DNA from: Pirellulaceae bacterium | Lineage (GTDB): Bacteria > Planctomycetota > Planctomycetia > Pirellulales > Pirellulaceae | Assembly (NCBI GenBank): GCA_030748485.1 | Contig: JASMLW010000014.1 | Coordinates: 1-32,700 of the forward strand | Direction of reading: 5' to 3' | Length of the DNA: 32,700 nucleotides | Shown here: piece by piece, positions 30,729-32,700 of the stretch | Layout: the number at the start of each line of letters is the position of its first letter | Position numbering within the stretch: position 1 is the first letter of the stretch | Position numbers and translations under genes: made by a program | The notes under the pieces: model-generated | Told to the model about the DNA's origin: nothing | The model's database searches: none | What the model saw: the letters and a program-made list of their open reading frames with translations, nothing else

Positions 30729-32201
30729 ATGAACTCCAACCCCCGCAACATCGACGTCGACGTAATCGCTCCACCAGACCGTCGTCGCTTCCTATCGACG
30801 GCCGGTCTCGGCTTGGCGGGCGTCGCTCTCGAATCGCTCTTGCAGCGCGAGGCGCGGGCGGTCGACGCGCGACAACCGGGGCCGCATTTCGCGCCGCGGG
30901 CGAAGTCCGTCGTCTGGCTCATGATGCGCGGGGGAGTCAGCCATCTGGAGAGTTTTGATCCGAAACCGGAGTTGGACAAGTACGACGGCAAGACGATTGG
31001 CGAGACGCCGCACGCGGAGCAGGTCGTTAACTCGAAGTTCTTCGCCAACGTCCGCGAGCAGGTCGCCAACAATGTGATCAAGACGGATAAAGCCAGGCTG
31101 TGGAAAACGCAAGTTGGTTTCGGCAAGGGCGGCCAAAGCGGACTCGACGTCAGCGATTGGTGGCCGCACGTGCGCGCGCGAGCCGATGACCTGGCCGTGA
31201 TTCGGTCGATGTGGACAACCGACAACAACCACGGAGCTCAACTGCAGTTCATGTCCGGTCGCCATCTGCTCGACGGTTGCTTTCCGACGATCGGCTCTTG
31301 GATTCACTACGGGTTGGGAAGCCTGAATGACAACCTGCCGCAGTTCGTATCGATGGGCCCGCCACTCGAGTCGCAATGCTTCGACGGGTTGGGGGCGCAC
31401 TATCTAGGGCCCGAACACGCCGGTGTGCAACTGACGGTCAATCCCAATGACCCGTTGCCCTACGGTCGCGCGAAGAATCCTCCGTCGGCGGATGTCCAGC
31501 GAATCAAGCAAGAACTGCTCGGACAGCTCAATGGATTGACGGCCCAGCGATTCGCTGACGACGAACAGTTGCGTGCGCGAATCAAATCGTTCGAACTCGC
31601 CTTCCGCATGCAAGCGACGATTCCCGAGGTCATGCGACTGCAGGACGAGACGGACGAGACGCAGCGGCTGTACGGCGTCGATCAAGCTCAGACGAAGGCT
31701 TTCGGTCAACAGTTGCTGGCGACGCGGCGTATGGTCGAGAAGGGCGTGCGGTTTATCCAGCTGTTTCACGGTGGCGGCGCCGCCGGAGCCTGGGACGCTC
31801 ACACCAAACTGGTCAACAATCACACAGGGCTTTGCGGCCGCGTCGATAAACCGATCGCCGGATTCCTGGAGGACATGAAACGGCGCGGGTTGTTGGACGA
31901 GACAATCGTGTTGTGGACGACCGAGTTTGGCCGCACGCCCGGGAAGCAGGGCGCGGACGGCCGCGATCACCACAACTACGGGTTCTCGATTTGGATGGCC
32001 GGAGCCGGCATCCGCGGCGGTGCTGTGCACGGAGCCACCGATGAGATTGGGTTTCACGCCGTCGAGGATCGCCACTACGTGACCGACATTCACGCCACCG
32101 TGTTCCATCTGCTCGGGCTCGACGCGCGGCGCTTGTCGCTTCCCGGTCGCATACGATTGGAGCGCGATTACGGAGATGTCATCCACGGAGTGTTGTCGTG
32201 A
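30729..32201 (+). CDS. Tat-exported DUF1501 protein (sulfatase-like)
   Basis: A 490-residue protein of the DUF1501 family, which has an alkaline-phosphatase/sulfatase-like fold and unknown activity. A Tat signal RRRFLSTAGLGLAGVALESL starts at residue 18. Conserved family blocks are visible: MMRGGVSHLESFDPKP, WTTEFGRTPGKQGADGRDHH and, near the end, DIHATVFHLLGLD. ATG at 30729 lies four bases after the PSD1 stop, so the two are surely one operon, as is the rule for PSD1-DUF1501 pairs in planctomycetes; translation is probably coupled, since no ribosome site is seen. The frame is open upstream inside the PSD1 gene, which is ignored. Confidence 0.88.
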   Translation: MNSNPRNIDVDVIAPPDRRRFLSTAGLGLAGVALESLLQREARAVDARQPGPHFAPRAKSVVWLMMRGGVSHLESFDPKPELDKYDGKTIGETPHAEQVVNSKFFANVREQVANNVIKTDKARLWKTQVGFGKGGQSGLDVSDWWPHVRARADDLAVIRSMWTTDNNHGAQLQFMSGRHLLDGCFPTIGSWIHYGLGSLNDNLPQFVSMGPPLESQCFDGLGAHYLGPEHAGVQLTVNPNDPLPYGRAKNPPSADVQRIKQELLGQLNGLTAQRFADDEQLRARIKSFELAFRMQATIPEVMRLQDETDETQRLYGVDQAQTKAFGQQLLATRRMVEKGVRFIQLFHGGGAAGAWDAHTKLVNNHTGLCGRVDKPIAGFLEDMKRRGLLDETIVLWTTEFGRTPGKQGADGRDHHNYGFSIWMAGAGIRGGAVHGATDEIGFHAVEDRHYVTDIHATVFHLLGLDARRLSLPGRIRLERDYGDVIHGVLS

Positions 32202-32322
32202 CCACTCGCACCGCGCCGATCCGGCGATCCGCCCGGTCGCGACCTTTCCTGATCCAGTCGACGTTCAAGCGTCAAGCGAGTAGCAACGAGAGAGACACGG
32301 ATCGAGCAGACTGGACTCGCTG

Positions 32323-32700
32323 GTGCTTTATCTGATTACCTGGCTGACCGACTTTTCATTACTCCTCTTTGTCTTCGCCGGCACGCGGCGCTTGGCTGAG
32401 CAGGGAGCGAGTCCGCGAGTTCTCGGGTTGCTCGGAGCTAGTTTCTTTCTCGCCAGTGCGTTGAGCAATGCTTGCATGGGCTCAGTCGCCGATCGAATCG
32501 GGCGTCGACGCGTTTCGATGACGGGGGCGCTGTCAGTTTTCGGTAGCTTGTCGGCGATCACCTTCGCGCCACTGGGGAGCGCCTTGTACTACGCCAGCTA
32601 CACGCTCGTCGGCGTATCGATCGGTTTTGTCTATCCGCCGATCATGGCTTGGCTCGGGCAAGGAAAGAGCGGCTTGGCGGCTCGACGCGCCTTCTTGCTC
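32323..32700 (+). CDS. MFS transporter, N-terminal part (cut by window end)
   Basis: An open frame runs off the right edge with no stop after 32281. From GTG at 32323 it encodes 126 residues: a first helix LVLYLITWLTDFSLLLFVFAG (reading starts just before the GTG), a second helix LLGASFFLASALSNACMGSV, then the Major Facilitator loop motif ADRIGRRRVS, and further helices. The D-R-x-G-R-R signature after the second helix is diagnostic. The start is uncertain: GTG 32323 is the only usual start codon, and no ribosome site is seen. It lies in the same direction as DUF1501, 121 bases downstream. The substrate is unknown. Confidence 0.7.
   Translation, partial: MLYLITWLTDFSLLLFVFAGTRRLAEQGASPRVLGLLGASFFLASALSNACMGSVADRIGRRRVSMTGALSVFGSLSAITFAPLGSALYYASYTLVGVSIGFVYPPIMAWLGQGKSGLAARRAFLL

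Noticed and set aside
30002..31228. 408-codon open frame antisense to the PSD1 and DUF1501 genes
   Set aside because: It crosses two conserved genes on the other strand and has no recognisable motif.
12280..32200. Biosynthetic cluster or genomic island
   Set aside because: The genes alternate in strand, belong to common planctomycete secreted families and show no integrase, tRNA junction or biosynthetic core enzyme.

Overview
The window is chromosomal DNA from a planctomycete (phylum Planctomycetota), probably from the Pirellulales/Planctomycetales side. The evidence is the paired cytochrome-c/DUF1549/DUF1553 (PSCyt-PSD1) and DUF1501 genes, many secreted one-off hydrolases with Sec or Tat signals, Tat-exported Gfo/Idh/MocA and BNR proteins, TTG/GTG starts, GC-rich coding DNA and intergenic hairpin repeats. 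No rRNA, tRNA, CRISPR array or prophage was recognised.

Left part (1-11.2 kb): a fluoride channel gene (crcB/fluC, minus) is divergent from an acetolactate synthase large-subunit gene (ilvB). A replication cluster on the plus strand follows: dnaA, dnaN, a DUF721/DciA-like helicase-loader gene and gyrB, then a second complete gyrB paralogue. This is the conserved bacterial origin-side gene order, but a cluster of DnaA boxes is not evident. The dnaA product is short and has an unusual Walker B motif.

Middle part (8.45-12.3 kb): a hairpin repeat with a GTAG tetranucleotide at its 5' foot lies after gyrB, after the second gyrB, and on both sides of a REP-associated tyrosine transposase (RAYT) gene. 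Together these look like a REPtron or BIME-type element beside the replication genes. In two places the repeat touches or supplies the TAG stop codon of the adjacent gene.

Right part (12.3-32.7 kb): a run of mostly exported catabolic or envelope proteins. These are a PQQ-type beta-propeller protein, a Tat-exported oxidoreductase, an unknown secreted protein, a three-domain GDPD + alpha/beta-hydrolase + PhoD fusion, an alpha/beta-hydrolase + SGNH esterase fusion, two beta-propeller proteins of glycosidase type, a DUF4198-like protein, a ceramidase-like hydrolase, the PSD1/DUF1501 pair and the start of an MFS transporter cut by the window edge. Three further intergenic repeat families lie at 62-118, 21271-21443 and 24714-25015. 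Most genes here are single units in alternating orientation. The clear operons are dnaN-dciA-gyrB and PSD1-DUF1501.

The observations most worth a second look are the RAYT/repeat system, the tandem gyrB pair with a low-GC patch in the first copy, the divergent DnaA, and the triple-hydrolase fusion whose GDPD domain has His in place of a metal-binding Glu.
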